Source of the DNA: DATKQI01 sp035532755
Lineage (GTDB): Bacteria > Pseudomonadota > Alphaproteobacteria > Acetobacterales > Acetobacteraceae
Direction: 5' to 3'
Assembly: GCA_035532755.1 (NCBI GenBank)
Contig: DATKQI010000051.1
Span: 1-13,493, forward strand
Length of the DNA stretch: 13,493 nt
This document shows positions 7,604 through 13,487 of the stretch, one piece after another. Position 1 is the stretch's first letter. Each line of letters begins with the position of its first letter. The notes beneath the pieces were generated by a model. The model did no database searches, had not been told where the DNA came from, and saw nothing but the letters and a program-made list of their open reading frames with translations. Position numbers and translations under genes: made by a program.

Positions 7604-8361
7604 AGCCGCCACCCGGCATGGATGGCGGCGATGCCGCCCGAAAGGTTGCGCACCGATACGCGGGCGAAGCCGGCCGCGCGCATCATCGCCGCGAGCGTGT
7701 CCTGGTCGGGGAAGGTGCGGATGCTTTCGGCCAGGTACTGATAGCTTTCGGCGTCCCCGGCGACGAGCTGGCCGAGGCGCGGGAGCACCCGGAACGACCA
7801 GGCCTCGTACAGCGGGATCAGCGCGGCCACCTGCACGCGGGAGAACTCCAGGCACAGGAACCGCCCGCCCGGCCGCAGCACGCGATGGGCCTCCCTCAGC
7901 ACCGCGTCCTTGTCGGTGCAGTTGCGCAGGCCGAAGGCGATGGAAACCGCGTCCACATGCCGGTCCGGCAGCGGCAGCGCCTCGGCATCGGCCACCAGGA
8001 AGGACAGGGCGCCGTCAAGCCCGCGCTTGCCCGCCCGTTCCCGCCCCACATCCAGCATCGCCGGATTGATGTCCGACAGGATCGCCGGCCCGCCGCCCTT
8101 GGCGAGCCAGCCGAAGCTGATGTCCCCGGTGCCGCCCGCCAGATCGAGCAGCCTCCGCCCGGGGCGCGGGGCGAGTGCCGTGGTGAACGCCTGCTTCCAG
8201 GCCCGATGCACGCCGAGCGACATCAGGTCGTTCATCAGGTCGTAGCGCGGCGCCACGGAGTCGAACACCGCGCGCACCATGGATTTCTTCGCCGCGCGGG
8301 GCACGGCGCGGAAGCCGAAATCGGTGCTGTCCGGCGGATCGGTGCGGGGATTGTCGCTCAT
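7600..8361 (-). CDS. ubiE: Ubiquinone/menaquinone biosynthesis C-methyltransferase
   Basis: S-adenosylmethionine-dependent methyltransferase that methylates the benzoquinol (or naphthoquinol) ring in ubiquinone (or menaquinone) synthesis, working at the inner membrane face. In the 253-residue product, SAM motif I is LLDLAGGTGD (71-80), followed by the acidic ribose-binding region LSDINPAML (95-103). UbiE hallmarks follow: FGLRNCTDKDAVLREAHRVL (143-162), PGGRFLCLEFS (164-174) and the C-terminal YQYLAESIRTFPDQ and GGIAAIHAGWRL. It is the first gene of a tight operon with coaBC and dut and diverges from mutM across only 30 bp. No clear Shine-Dalgarno precedes ATG 8361, so the transcript may be nearly leaderless. 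ubiB, which often sits between ubiE and coaBC in alphaproteobacteria, is absent here. Confidence 0.96.
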   Translation of the reverse strand: MSDNPRTDPPDSTDFGFRAVPRAAKKSMVRAVFDSVAPRYDLMNDLMSLGVHRAWKQAFTTALAPRPGRRLLDLAGGTGDISFGWLAKGGGPAILSDINPAMLDVGRERAGKRGLDGALSFLVADAEALPLPDRHVDAVSIAFGLRNCTDKDAVLREAHRVLRPGGRFLCLEFSRVQVAALIPLYEAWSFRVLPRLGQLVAGDAESYQYLAESIRTFPDQDTLAAMMRAAGFARVSVRNLSGGIAAIHAGWRL

Positions 8362-8378
8362 GCGCCGGCAGGTATAGC
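8351..8378 (+). promoter_or_regulatory. Candidate mutM promoter in the ubiE-mutM divergent gap
   Basis: TTGTCG (8351-8356) and TATAGC (8373-8378), spaced 16 bp, match sigma70-type -35 and -10 elements at four of six positions each. The -35 would lie inside the ubiE start region. The same segment read on the minus strand gives TATACC nine bases before the ubiE ATG, so one short AT-containing patch may serve both directions. Neither gene shows a Shine-Dalgarno sequence here. Confidence 0.3.
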
Positions 8379-8391
8379 CTGATCGGCACCG

Positions 8392-9219
8392 ATGCCGGAA
8401 CTCCCCGAAGTCGAGACTGTCATGCGCGGGCTGGCCGCGCGGCTGACCGGGCGGGTGATCCGCACGGCGGTGCTCGCGCGCGGCGATCTGCGCTGGCCGG
8501 CGCCGGCGGGTCTGGCCGCGCGGCTCACCGGGGCGCGGGTGCTGGGCTTCCGGCGGCGGGCGAAATACATCCTGATGCGGCTTTCGGGCGGGGACAGCCT
8601 GCTGATCCATCTTGGCATGTCCGGCCGGATGGTGCTGGACGGGGCGCCGGTGCCGCACGAGCATCTGGTGCTGCAAACCGATTCCGGCGCGCGCGTCGGC
8701 TTCGCCGATCCGCGCCGCTTCGGCAGCCTCGACCTCGTGCCGACCGAAGCGGAGGATGCGCACCGGCTGCTGGCCGGGCTGGGGCCGGAGCCGCTGGGCG
8801 AGGCGTTCACTGCCGCGTTCCTGTCCGGCGCGCTCGCCGGGAAGGCCACGCCGATCAAGGCGGCGCTGCTCGACCAGACGATCGTGGCGGGGCTGGGCAA
8901 CATCTATGTGTCGGAGGCGCTGTTCCGCGCCCGGATCAGCCCGCGCCGGCTGGCCGGCACGGTGGCGGGGGCGCGCGCCGCACGGCTGGTGCCGGCGGTG
9001 CGGCAGACGCTGGCCGAGGCGATCGCCGCCGGCGGATCGAGCCTGCGGGACTATGTGCAGCCGAGCGGGGAGCTGGGCTACTTCCAGCACGCCTGGAAGG
9101 TGTACGGGCGCGAGGGCGAGGCCTGCGAGCGCTGCCCAGGCCTGCCCGCCTGCGCCGGGATCAGGCGGGTCGTGCAAGGCGGGCGCAGTTCGTTCTATTG
9201 CCCGCGCACCCAGCGGTAG
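8392..9219 (+). CDS. mutM: Formamidopyrimidine-DNA glycosylase (8-oxoguanine repair)
   Basis: Base-excision repair enzyme that removes 8-oxoguanine and formamidopyrimidines and nicks the abasic site. The 275-residue product starts MPELPEVETV. P2 is the Schiff-base nucleophile and E3 a catalytic partner once the initiator Met is removed, which fixes the start at 8392. K58 in RRRAKYIL and N170 in GLGNIYVSEALFRARISP are in the expected places, and the DNA-contact arginine R265 is in GGRSSFYC. The C-terminal zinc finger is unusual. The first pair C245/C248 (CERC) and C270 are present, but the fourth ligand position is T273 (CPRT). An extra cysteine, C254, lies in a short insertion and may substitute. 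No Shine-Dalgarno is visible. The gene is probably transcribed with the hydratase gene 33 bp downstream. Confidence 0.95.
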   Translation: MPELPEVETVMRGLAARLTGRVIRTAVLARGDLRWPAPAGLAARLTGARVLGFRRRAKYILMRLSGGDSLLIHLGMSGRMVLDGAPVPHEHLVLQTDSGARVGFADPRRFGSLDLVPTEAEDAHRLLAGLGPEPLGEAFTAAFLSGALAGKATPIKAALLDQTIVAGLGNIYVSEALFRARISPRRLAGTVAGARAARLVPAVRQTLAEAIAAGGSSLRDYVQPSGELGYFQHAWKVYGREGEACERCPGLPACAGIRRVVQGGRSSFYCPRTQR

Positions 9220-9252
9220 CTAGAACGCACCCGCAGCATTCGGGAGCGGGCG

Positions 9253-10029
9253 ATGGCCTATGAGACCATCCTGGTGGAAACGCACGGGAAGACGGGGCTG
9301 ATCCGGCTCAACCGGCCGGCCGCGCTGAATGCGCTGTGCGACCGGTTGATGGACGAGCTCGGCACGCAGCTTCTTGCGTTCGACGCCGACCCCGCGATCG
9401 GCGCGATCGTGCTCACCGGGTCCGACAAGGCGTTCGCCGCCGGGGCCGACATCAAGGAGATGGCGCCGCGCCGGTTTCCCGCCGTCGCGCTCGACGATTT
9501 CATCGGCAAGCGGTGGGAGACGGTGCTGCGCGTGGGCAAGCCGGTGATCGCCGCGGTGGCCGGCTTCGCCCTCGGCGGCGGCTGCGAGCTGGCGATGATG
9601 TGCGACATCCTGATCGCCGCCGACACGGCGAAGTTCGGCCAGCCCGAGATCAATCTCGGCGTGATCCCCGGTGCCGGCGGCAGCCAGCGGCTGACCCGCG
9701 CGGTGGGCAAGGCGAAGGCGATGGACCTGATCCTGACCGCCCGCTTCATGGATGCGGCCGAGGCCGAGCGCAGCGGCCTCGTGGCCCGCGTGGTGCCGGC
9801 CGACCAGCTTGTGGCCGAGGCGCTGAAGATGGGCGAGAAGATCGCCGCCCTTTCCCCGGTGGCCGTGGCGCTGGCGAAACAGGTGGTGAACCGCGCCTTC
9901 GAAACGACGCTGAGCGAGGGCGTGCGGGCCGAGCGGCAGGCGTTCCTGTCGCTGTTCGGCACCGCCGATCAGATCGAAGGCATGGCGGCATTCAGCGAAA
10001 AACGGAAGCCCGTGTTCGGCGCCCGATGA
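9253..10029 (+). CDS. Enoyl-CoA hydratase (crotonase family)
   Basis: Soluble enzyme that hydrates trans-2-enoyl-CoA to 3-hydroxyacyl-CoA, as in fatty-acid beta-oxidation. The 258-residue length and motifs are those of a single-domain hydratase. The first oxyanion-hole segment is AFAAGADIKEM (60-70). The second is GFALGGGCELAMMCD (104-118). The catalytic glutamate pair is E112 and E132 (in GQPEINLGVIPG), spaced twenty residues apart as in the mammalian mitochondrial enzyme. Both glutamates being present supports true hydratase activity rather than another crotonase reaction. ATG 9253 is preceded by GGGAG six bases away. A hydratase in front of rpsT and dnaA is a recurring alphaproteobacterial arrangement. 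Chain-length preference cannot be judged. It is often annotated echA, but I leave the symbol blank because paralogues are common. Confidence 0.93.
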   Translation: MAYETILVETHGKTGLIRLNRPAALNALCDRLMDELGTQLLAFDADPAIGAIVLTGSDKAFAAGADIKEMAPRRFPAVALDDFIGKRWETVLRVGKPVIAAVAGFALGGGCELAMMCDILIAADTAKFGQPEINLGVIPGAGGSQRLTRAVGKAKAMDLILTARFMDAAEAERSGLVARVVPADQLVAEALKMGEKIAALSPVAVALAKQVVNRAFETTLSEGVRAERQAFLSLFGTADQIEGMAAFSEKRKPVFGAR

Positions 10030-10048
10030 GGAATCGACCGGGGCTGCC

Positions 10049-10077
10049 TTGACTCGCCCTGCCCCGCTTTCTAGAAA
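10049..10077 (+). promoter_or_regulatory. Sigma70-type promoter of rpsT
   Basis: TTGACT (10049-10054) and TAGAAA (10072-10077) are spaced by exactly 17 bp. Transcription would start near 10084, giving a leader of roughly 60 nt before the rpsT ATG. The -10 lies inside a 16-bp perfect palindrome, CGCTTTCTAGAAAGCG (10065-10080). The leader contains a possible hairpin made of GCCGGC at 10097-10102 and again at 10113-10118. Confidence 0.6.
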
Positions 10078-10080
10078 GCG
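10065..10080. repeat. 16-bp perfect palindrome over the rpsT -10 element
   Basis: CGCTTTCTAGAAAGCG is its own reverse complement. It covers the predicted -10 hexamer of the rpsT promoter and lies 35 bp after the hydratase stop. It could be an operator, or as RNA a six-pair stem with a CTAG loop at the end of the upstream transcript. No T-run follows. Confidence 0.6.
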
Positions 10081-10146
10081 AGGTTCCGATGGTCAGGCCG
10101 GCAGGCCAGTGTGCCGGCGCAATGAACAGTTCGACGAAGAGATTCC

Positions 10147-10416
10147 ATGGCAAACACCGCCTCGGCGCGCAAGCGCATCCGCCAGAATGCCCGCCGCGCC
10201 GCGCGCAACCAGGCCCGCACGTCCCGCATGCGCACCTTCGTGAAGAAGGTCGAGGCGGCGATCGCCGGCGGCGACAAGACACAGGCAGCGGCCGCGCTGG
10301 TTGCGGCGCAGCCGGAGATGCAGCGCGCGGCCGGCAAGGGCGTGGTGCATCGCAACACCATCTCGCGCAAAATCTCGCGCCTGTCGGCGCGCATCAAGGC
10401 GCTCACCGTCGGCTGA
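10147..10416 (+). CDS. rpsT: 30S ribosomal protein S20
   Basis: Binds 16S rRNA early in small-subunit assembly. The 89-residue, strongly basic product begins MANTASARKRIRQNARRAAR and has the S20 pattern of a long helical N-terminal part. The conserved core includes SRMRTFVKKVEAAI and then a helix ending with HRNTISRKISRLSARIKAL. Length and charge are normal for the family. The start is preceded by GAAGAGA four bases upstream, and an in-frame start further upstream is not needed. It has its own promoter about 95 bp upstream and a strong hairpin just after the stop, so it is probably monocistronic. rpsT directly upstream of dnaA is a common alphaproteobacterial order. Confidence 0.96.
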   Translation: MANTASARKRIRQNARRAARNQARTSRMRTFVKKVEAAIAGGDKTQAAAALVAAQPEMQRAAGKGVVHRNTISRKISRLSARIKALTVG

Positions 10417-10422
10417 TCGGCC

Positions 10423-10467
10423 ACCCGCTGGCCCGCCCATGGCAACAGGGGCGGGATTCCAGTGGGT
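10423..10467 (+). terminator. Long hairpin after rpsT, probable transcription end
   Basis: The inner stem CCCGCCC (10432-10438) pairs with GGGCGGG (10449-10455). It is extended by ACCCGCTGG (10423-10431) with CCAGTGGGT (10459-10467), using one G-U pair and a three-base bulge. That gives about 16 pairs, starting seven bases after the rpsT stop. No U-tract follows, so it may act as a weak or Rho-assisted terminator, or as a 3'-end stabiliser. Confidence 0.5.
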
Positions 10468-10745
10468 TGACGTGCGTGAATCGTGTCTGGCTCGAAAATA
10501 GTTTGGCAACGTATCAATAATCTCCAAATCCAAGAACAACAACTTACAGCATTACTTTGTGTTTTCATGTTGTTGTTGATTTTTGATTGCCTTCTCCCCG
10601 TGTTCTGGCCTAGTTTGTCTTTGACCTGAGCTTGTCATAACTCAGGTCTTCCGGGGTTCTGGCGTCATGTCGGTCCCTCCGGCGGTGCGTGGCGGCGCGC
10701 TTTGCGCCACGGCCGGGCGATGACTGGGGGGTGGGCAGCGTCTTC
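10468..10745. other. AT-rich rpsT-dnaA spacer with inverted repeats; no gene seen
   Basis: The gap between the rpsT stop and the chosen dnaA start is 329 bp and I see no credible coding frame in it. From 10501 to 10590 I count about 60 A/T of 90, against roughly one third in the flanking genes. Two inverted repeats stand out: AACAACAAC (10535-10543) with GTTGTTGTT (10569-10577), and GACCTGAG (10623-10630) with CTCAGGTC (10641-10648). A TTGACG at 10467 and a TTGGCA at 10503 resemble -35 elements but lack good partners at 16-18 bp. I found no clear TTATCCACA-type DnaA box. The region probably holds the dnaA promoter and leader. An origin function is possible but unsupported by motif. Confidence 0.5.
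10623..10648 (+). repeat. Perfect 8-bp stem hairpin in the dnaA leader region
   Basis: GACCTGAG and CTCAGGTC are exact reverse complements flanking the 10-nt loop CTTGTCATAA. The element lies about 100 bp before the dnaA start. It may be an operator near the dnaA promoter or a 5'-leader hairpin in its mRNA. A weak promoter-like pair, TTGTCT (10615-10620) and CATAAC (10636-10641), overlaps it with a short 15-bp spacing. Confidence 0.5.
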
Positions 10746-12200
10746 ATGGATCAGGAACCGGGCTCTATTTCCAATCCGATGACGACCGAGGACCCGCAAC
10801 TGACGGCCCAATGGGCGCGGGTGCGTGGCCGGTTGCAATCCGAAGTCGGCGAAGTGGAATACCGCACCTGGCTGCGGCAGATGACGCTGGGCGGCACCGA
10901 TGGCGACGAGGTGACGGTGCACCTGCCCACGCGCTTCCTGCGCGACTGGGTGCGCGGCCATTACGGGGACAAGCTGAATGCCCTGTGGCAGGCGGAGAAC
11001 CGCCGGGTGCGCCGGGTGGAAATCCGCGTCGGCGGCGCCGCCTCGCCGGGCCAGGGGCTGGCCGAGAGCCTTTCCGCCCCGCCGGCCGCGCCACCCGCGC
11101 GCCACGCCCGGGGCGAGGCGCGGACCGGCGGGCGTGCCGAAGACCGGCGCGCGGAAGACCGGGCCGAGCCCTCGGCGCTGGACCAGCGGTTCACCTTCGA
11201 CAGCTTCGTGGTCGGCAAGCCCAACGAATTCGCCCACGCCTGCGCCCGCCGCGTGGCGGAGCGGCCGGCCACGCCCGATTTCAACCCGCTGTTCCTGTAT
11301 GGCGGCGTGGGCCTCGGCAAGACGCATCTGATGCATGCGATTGCCTGGGATCTGGTCGGCCGCGCCCGGCCGGCCCGTCCTGTCTCGGTGGCCTATATGT
11401 CCGCCGAGAAGTTCATGTATCGGTTCATTGCGGCAATCCGCAATCAATCGACAATCGAATTCAAGGAACAACTGCGCAGCGTCGATGTATTGATGATCGA
11501 TGACCTGCAATTTCTTATCGGCAAGGACAATACCCAGGAAGAGTTCTTCCATACGTTCAACGCGCTTGTCGATGCGGGCAAGCAGATCGTCGTCTCGGCC
11601 GACAAGTCGCCATCGGATCTCTCCGGCCTCGAAGACCGGCTGCGCACCCGGCTCGGCTGCGGCATGGTGGCCGATCTGCACGCCACCACCTTCGAGCTGC
11701 GCATCTCCATCCTGGAGGCGAAGGCCATCCGCGCCGGCGTGCCGGTGCCGCCCAAGGTGATGGAATTCCTCGCGCACAAGATCACCTCCAACGTCCGCGA
11801 ACTGGAAGGGGCGTTGAACCGGCTGATCGCCCATGCCGCCCTGTTTGGCCGGCCGGTGACGCTGGAGGCGACGCAGGAGGTGCTGCACGACATCCTCCGT
11901 GCGCACGACCGGCGGGTGACGATCGAGGAGATCCAGCGCAAGGTGGCGGAGCACTACAACATCCGCCTCACCGACATGTCTTCCGCGCGGCGCGCCCGCA
12001 ACGTGGCCCGGCCGCGGCAGGTGGCGATGTACCTGTCGAAGCAGCTCACCAGCCGCAGCCTGCCGGAGATCGGCCGCAAGTTCGGCAACCGGGACCACAC
12101 CACGGTGATGCACGCCGTCTCCCGCATCACCGAGCTGATGGAGCGCGATTCCGGCTTCGGCGAGGATGTGGAGCTGCTGCGGCGGATGCTGGAGTCCTGA
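10746..12200 (+). CDS. dnaA: Chromosomal replication initiator protein DnaA
   Basis: AAA+ ATPase that binds DnaA boxes, melts the origin and loads helicase. From ATG 10746 the product has 484 residues. Domain I covers about the first 95 residues (EYRTWLRQM and LPTRFLRDWVRGHYG). A Pro/Ala/Arg-rich domain II linker follows to about 145. Domain III starts at LDQRFTFDSFVVGKPNEFAH, with Walker A GGVGLGKTH (186-194) and Walker B VLMIDDLQF (248-256). Domain IV ends with the DNA-binding signature RDHTTVMHAVSRI (449-461). The start is uncertain. The frame is open upstream (GTG at 10689 and 10731), and ATG 10779 is a shorter option; 10746 was preferred because a G-rich GGGGGGTGGG lies before it. dnaN follows after 103 bp. 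Confidence 0.95.
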   Translation: MDQEPGSISNPMTTEDPQLTAQWARVRGRLQSEVGEVEYRTWLRQMTLGGTDGDEVTVHLPTRFLRDWVRGHYGDKLNALWQAENRRVRRVEIRVGGAASPGQGLAESLSAPPAAPPARHARGEARTGGRAEDRRAEDRAEPSALDQRFTFDSFVVGKPNEFAHACARRVAERPATPDFNPLFLYGGVGLGKTHLMHAIAWDLVGRARPARPVSVAYMSAEKFMYRFIAAIRNQSTIEFKEQLRSVDVLMIDDLQFLIGKDNTQEEFFHTFNALVDAGKQIVVSADKSPSDLSGLEDRLRTRLGCGMVADLHATTFELRISILEAKAIRAGVPVPPKVMEFLAHKITSNVRELEGALNRLIAHAALFGRPVTLEATQEVLHDILRAHDRRVTIEEIQRKVAEHYNIRLTDMSSARRARNVARPRQVAMYLSKQLTSRSLPEIGRKFGNRDHTTVMHAVSRITELMERDSGFGEDVELLRRMLES

Positions 12201-12303
12201 CCCGCATCCCGCCTTTCCGCAGCCCGCTTTGCGGCTTCCGGGCGGATTGCTACAGTCCGCGCAGCCTGCGGCGATTCTGCCCGCGCATTGGGAAACGAGC
12301 GAG

Positions 12304-13428
12304 ATGAAGTTCAAGGCCGACCGCGCCACGCTGCTGAAGGCGCTGGCCCATGTCCAGAGCGTGGTGGAAAAGCGCAATACCATCCCCATCCTGGCCAATG
12401 TGCTGATCGCGGTGCGCGACGGCGCGCTGACGCTCACCGCCACCGACATGGAGATCGCCATCGTCGAGCAGGTGCCGGCCAGCGCCTCGCGCAACGGCGC
12501 GGCCACCGCGCCCGCCGCCACGCTGTACGAGATCGTCCGCAAGCTGCCTGAAGGCGCGGAGGTGGAGCTGGACCATGGCGGCGGCGACGCCCCGCTCGCG
12601 CTGCGTGCCGGGCGCTACGCCACCAGCCTCGTGGTGCTGCCGGTGGAAGACTTCCCGAGCATGACGGCCGGCGCCCTGCCGCACCATTTCGTCCTCTCCG
12701 CCCTGGTTCTTCGCGGGTTGATCGACCGCACGCGCTTCGCCATCAGCACCGAGGAAACCCGCTACTACCTCAACGGCATCTTCCTGCACGCCGCCGAATC
12801 CGAGGGCGCCCACGTCCTGCGCGCCGTGGCGACCGACGGCCACCGCCTCGCCCGCGTGGAGGAACCGCTGCCCGAAGGTGCCGCCGGCATGCCCGGCGTG
12901 ATCATCCCCCGCAAGACCGTGGGCGAGCTGCGCAAGCTGCTCGACGAGGTCTCGGGCGAGGTGGAGATCGGGCTGTCCGACACCCGCATCCAGTTCCAGG
13001 CCGGCACCATCAAGCTGACCAGCAAGCTCATCGACGGCACCTTCCCCGAATACGAACGGGTGATCCCGCGCGACAACACCAAGATCCTGCGCGTCGGCAA
13101 GAAAGACTTCTCGGACGCCGTCGCCCGCGTCGCCGCCATCTCCTCCGAACGCTCCCGCCCGGTGAAGCTCTCCCTCGCGCGCGACCTGCTGGTGCTCTCC
13201 GCCGCCAGCCCCGAACAGGGCACCGCCACCGAGGAACTGGACGGAGAACTGGTGAAATACGAGAACGGCCCGCTCGAAATCGGCTTCCAGGCCCGCTACC
13301 TGAACGACATCACCGACCAGATCGCCAACGAAGTGGAATTCCTCTTCGCTGACGGCGCCGCCCCCACCGTCGTCCGCGACGCCGGAGACCTCTCCGCCCT
13401 CTACGTCCTCATGCCCATGCGCGTGTGA
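12304..13428 (+). CDS. dnaN: DNA polymerase III beta subunit (sliding clamp)
   Basis: Ring-forming processivity clamp that tethers polymerase III and repair enzymes to DNA. The 374-residue product is the normal length for a three-domain monomer that dimerises. Family features include the N-terminal MKFKADRATLLKALAHVQSV and EKRNTIPILANVLI, with ATDMEIAI close behind. A conserved middle follows: TRFAISTEETRYYLNGIFL and ATDGHRLARVE. The C-terminal end is YVLMPMRV, which contributes to the partner-binding cleft. ATG 12304 matches the family N-terminus. The frame is open 46 codons further upstream, overlapping the end of dnaA, but that extension is not expected. The GAGCGAG just before the ATG is a weak ribosome site. 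Its 3' half is more C-rich on the coding strand than the genes upstream. It is probably co-transcribed with dnaA. Confidence 0.97.
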   Translation: MKFKADRATLLKALAHVQSVVEKRNTIPILANVLIAVRDGALTLTATDMEIAIVEQVPASASRNGAATAPAATLYEIVRKLPEGAEVELDHGGGDAPLALRAGRYATSLVVLPVEDFPSMTAGALPHHFVLSALVLRGLIDRTRFAISTEETRYYLNGIFLHAAESEGAHVLRAVATDGHRLARVEEPLPEGAAGMPGVIIPRKTVGELRKLLDEVSGEVEIGLSDTRIQFQAGTIKLTSKLIDGTFPEYERVIPRDNTKILRVGKKDFSDAVARVAAISSERSRPVKLSLARDLLVLSAASPEQGTATEELDGELVKYENGPLEIGFQARYLNDITDQIANEVEFLFADGAAPTVVRDAGDLSALYVLMPMRV

Positions 13429-13468
13429 TCCAGGCAGCGCGGCGGGCAGGCAGGCAGGGGAAGCAAGG

Positions 13469-13487
13469 CCAGGGGCGTTGCCCCTGG
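13469..13487. repeat. Hairpin repeat after dnaN (REP-like, possibly cut by window edge)
   Basis: CCAGGGGC (13469-13476) and GCCCCTGG (13480-13487) pair perfectly around the 3-nt loop GTT. They are embedded in GCAAGG...GGACCCCA. This resembles a dispersed GC-rich palindromic repeat I associate with intergenic regions of Acetobacteraceae. It lies 40 bp after the dnaN stop and could also end the dnaA-dnaN transcript, although no U-tract is visible before the window ends. Confidence 0.5.

Noticed and set aside
10071..10568. Minus-strand frames across rpsT and the spacer
   Set aside because: They lie opposite rpsT, cross its strong hairpin, and show no family features or ribosome site.
10501..10640. 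Firm oriC call
   Set aside because: AT-rich and next to dnaA, but no clear cluster of consensus DnaA boxes was found by eye on either strand.
11394..11560. AT-richer patch inside dnaA
   Set aside because: It coincides with the conserved core up to Walker B, and the amino-acid sequence there is fully typical. It most likely reflects codon constraint rather than transfer or a hidden element.
10665..12542. Long minus-strand open frame (625 codons) opposite dnaA
   Set aside because: dnaA on the plus strand has Walker A, Walker B and the C-terminal signature, and the opposing frame runs through the spacer and dnaA without any recognisable domain.
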